Source of the DNA: Schistosoma mansoni | Lineage: Eukaryota > Platyhelminthes > Trematoda > Strigeidida > Schistosomatidae | Assembly: GCF_000237925.1 (NCBI RefSeq) | Contig: NC_031495.1 | Coordinates: forward strand, 36,896,772 to 36,960,771 | Reading direction: 5' to 3' | DNA length: 64,000 nt | In this document: positions 63,525-64,000 of the stretch, piece by piece | Layout of the letters: every line of letters starts with the position of its first letter | Position numbering within the stretch: position 1 is the first letter of the stretch | Translations under genes and position numbers: made by a program | Notes under the pieces: model-generated | The model's input: only the letters and a program-made list of their open reading frames with translations | Database searches by the model: none | Told to the model about the DNA's origin: nothing

Positions 63525-64000
63525 CTGAAAAATACAAGCATATGTGTAGAGAATCTTATACATTTCATTTAGTATAGTTCTGATAAACTTTAATACTCCC
63601 AAGTTGAATATGTCGTTTTTCTCCATTTTCATAACTCTTCACTTGTTTTGGTATTATTACTTAACTAAATAAGCGCTACTACTCTTATTCTTGTTTATTA
63701 TTTGTGTTTGCTCATTAATTACGTTAGCACTCGTATCTAGCCTTTTAATTTTTTGTTATTATAATTGTTGTAGAATATTTTTCACGTATGATATAGATTC
63801 ACACTATTTTTATTCAGTCTTTTAAATGTACTTATATCTCTGATATACCATGCTGATGTGCATTCACCACAACTCCCAATCAAATTCTTTTGTGTACGAA
63901 TTTTCAACTCGTTTCTTGATTTCAGTTTTTAAATGTTATAAATTTTAAATAGATATCACATGAATATAAGTAATTCTGCTCAAATCTCTTTTCACCCCTC
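63525..64000. other. Intron of the lyase gene running off the window
   Basis: No further exon recognised before the window end. Confidence 0.5.

Overview
The window looks like a draft-assembly scaffold of a blood fluke (genus Schistosoma; species not resolved). Reasons: AT-rich sequence, genes with small exons in long introns, Sm-alpha-type tRNA-derived SINEs carrying hammerhead ribozymes, SR2/Perere-3-like RTE retrotransposons and many Penelope-like elements. Two 200-N gaps (4417-4616, 38009-38208) lie inside repeats.

Three host genes are supported. (1) 1094-41275, plus strand: a fibrillar collagen of the type V/XI sort. I resolve 23 exons giving about 1564 residues: the end of a TSPN domain, a short hinge, an uninterrupted helix of 338 Gly-X-Y triplets (1014 residues, the vertebrate fibrillar length) and a C-propeptide (COLFI). 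The 5' exons lie before the window. (2) 52261-53077, minus strand: a complete four-exon gene for the NC2-alpha/DRAP1 histone-fold corepressor, 221 residues. (3) 61197 to beyond 64000, minus strand: the last two exons of a cystathionine gamma-lyase-like PLP enzyme.

The rest is mostly mobile DNA. Collagen introns hold Penelope-like fragments (11.7, 18.8, 35.2 and 39.6 kb), two hammerhead-bearing SINE families, RTE 3' ends, a fold-back element at 4.6-5.3 kb and an unrecognised ORF-bearing retroposon-like repeat (7.2, 26.8 and 47.8 kb). From 42.9 to 50.2 kb there is a nest of RTE, Penelope-like element, retroposon, a second LINE lineage and a probable solo LTR. A CR1-like LINE fragment (53.3-54.5 kb) lies just upstream of DRAP1.

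The two most striking signals are: (a) a near-perfect 2884-bp inverted repeat (54465-57348 / 57606-60489, 257-bp spacer) between DRAP1 and the lyase gene; its right end lies inside a decayed LINE that continues into single-copy DNA; and (b) hammerhead ribozyme motifs in three unrelated retroelement backgrounds: Sm-alpha SINEs, a second tRNA-derived SINE family, and Penelope-type terminal remnants. All assignments come from reading the sequence; no database search or folding program was run.
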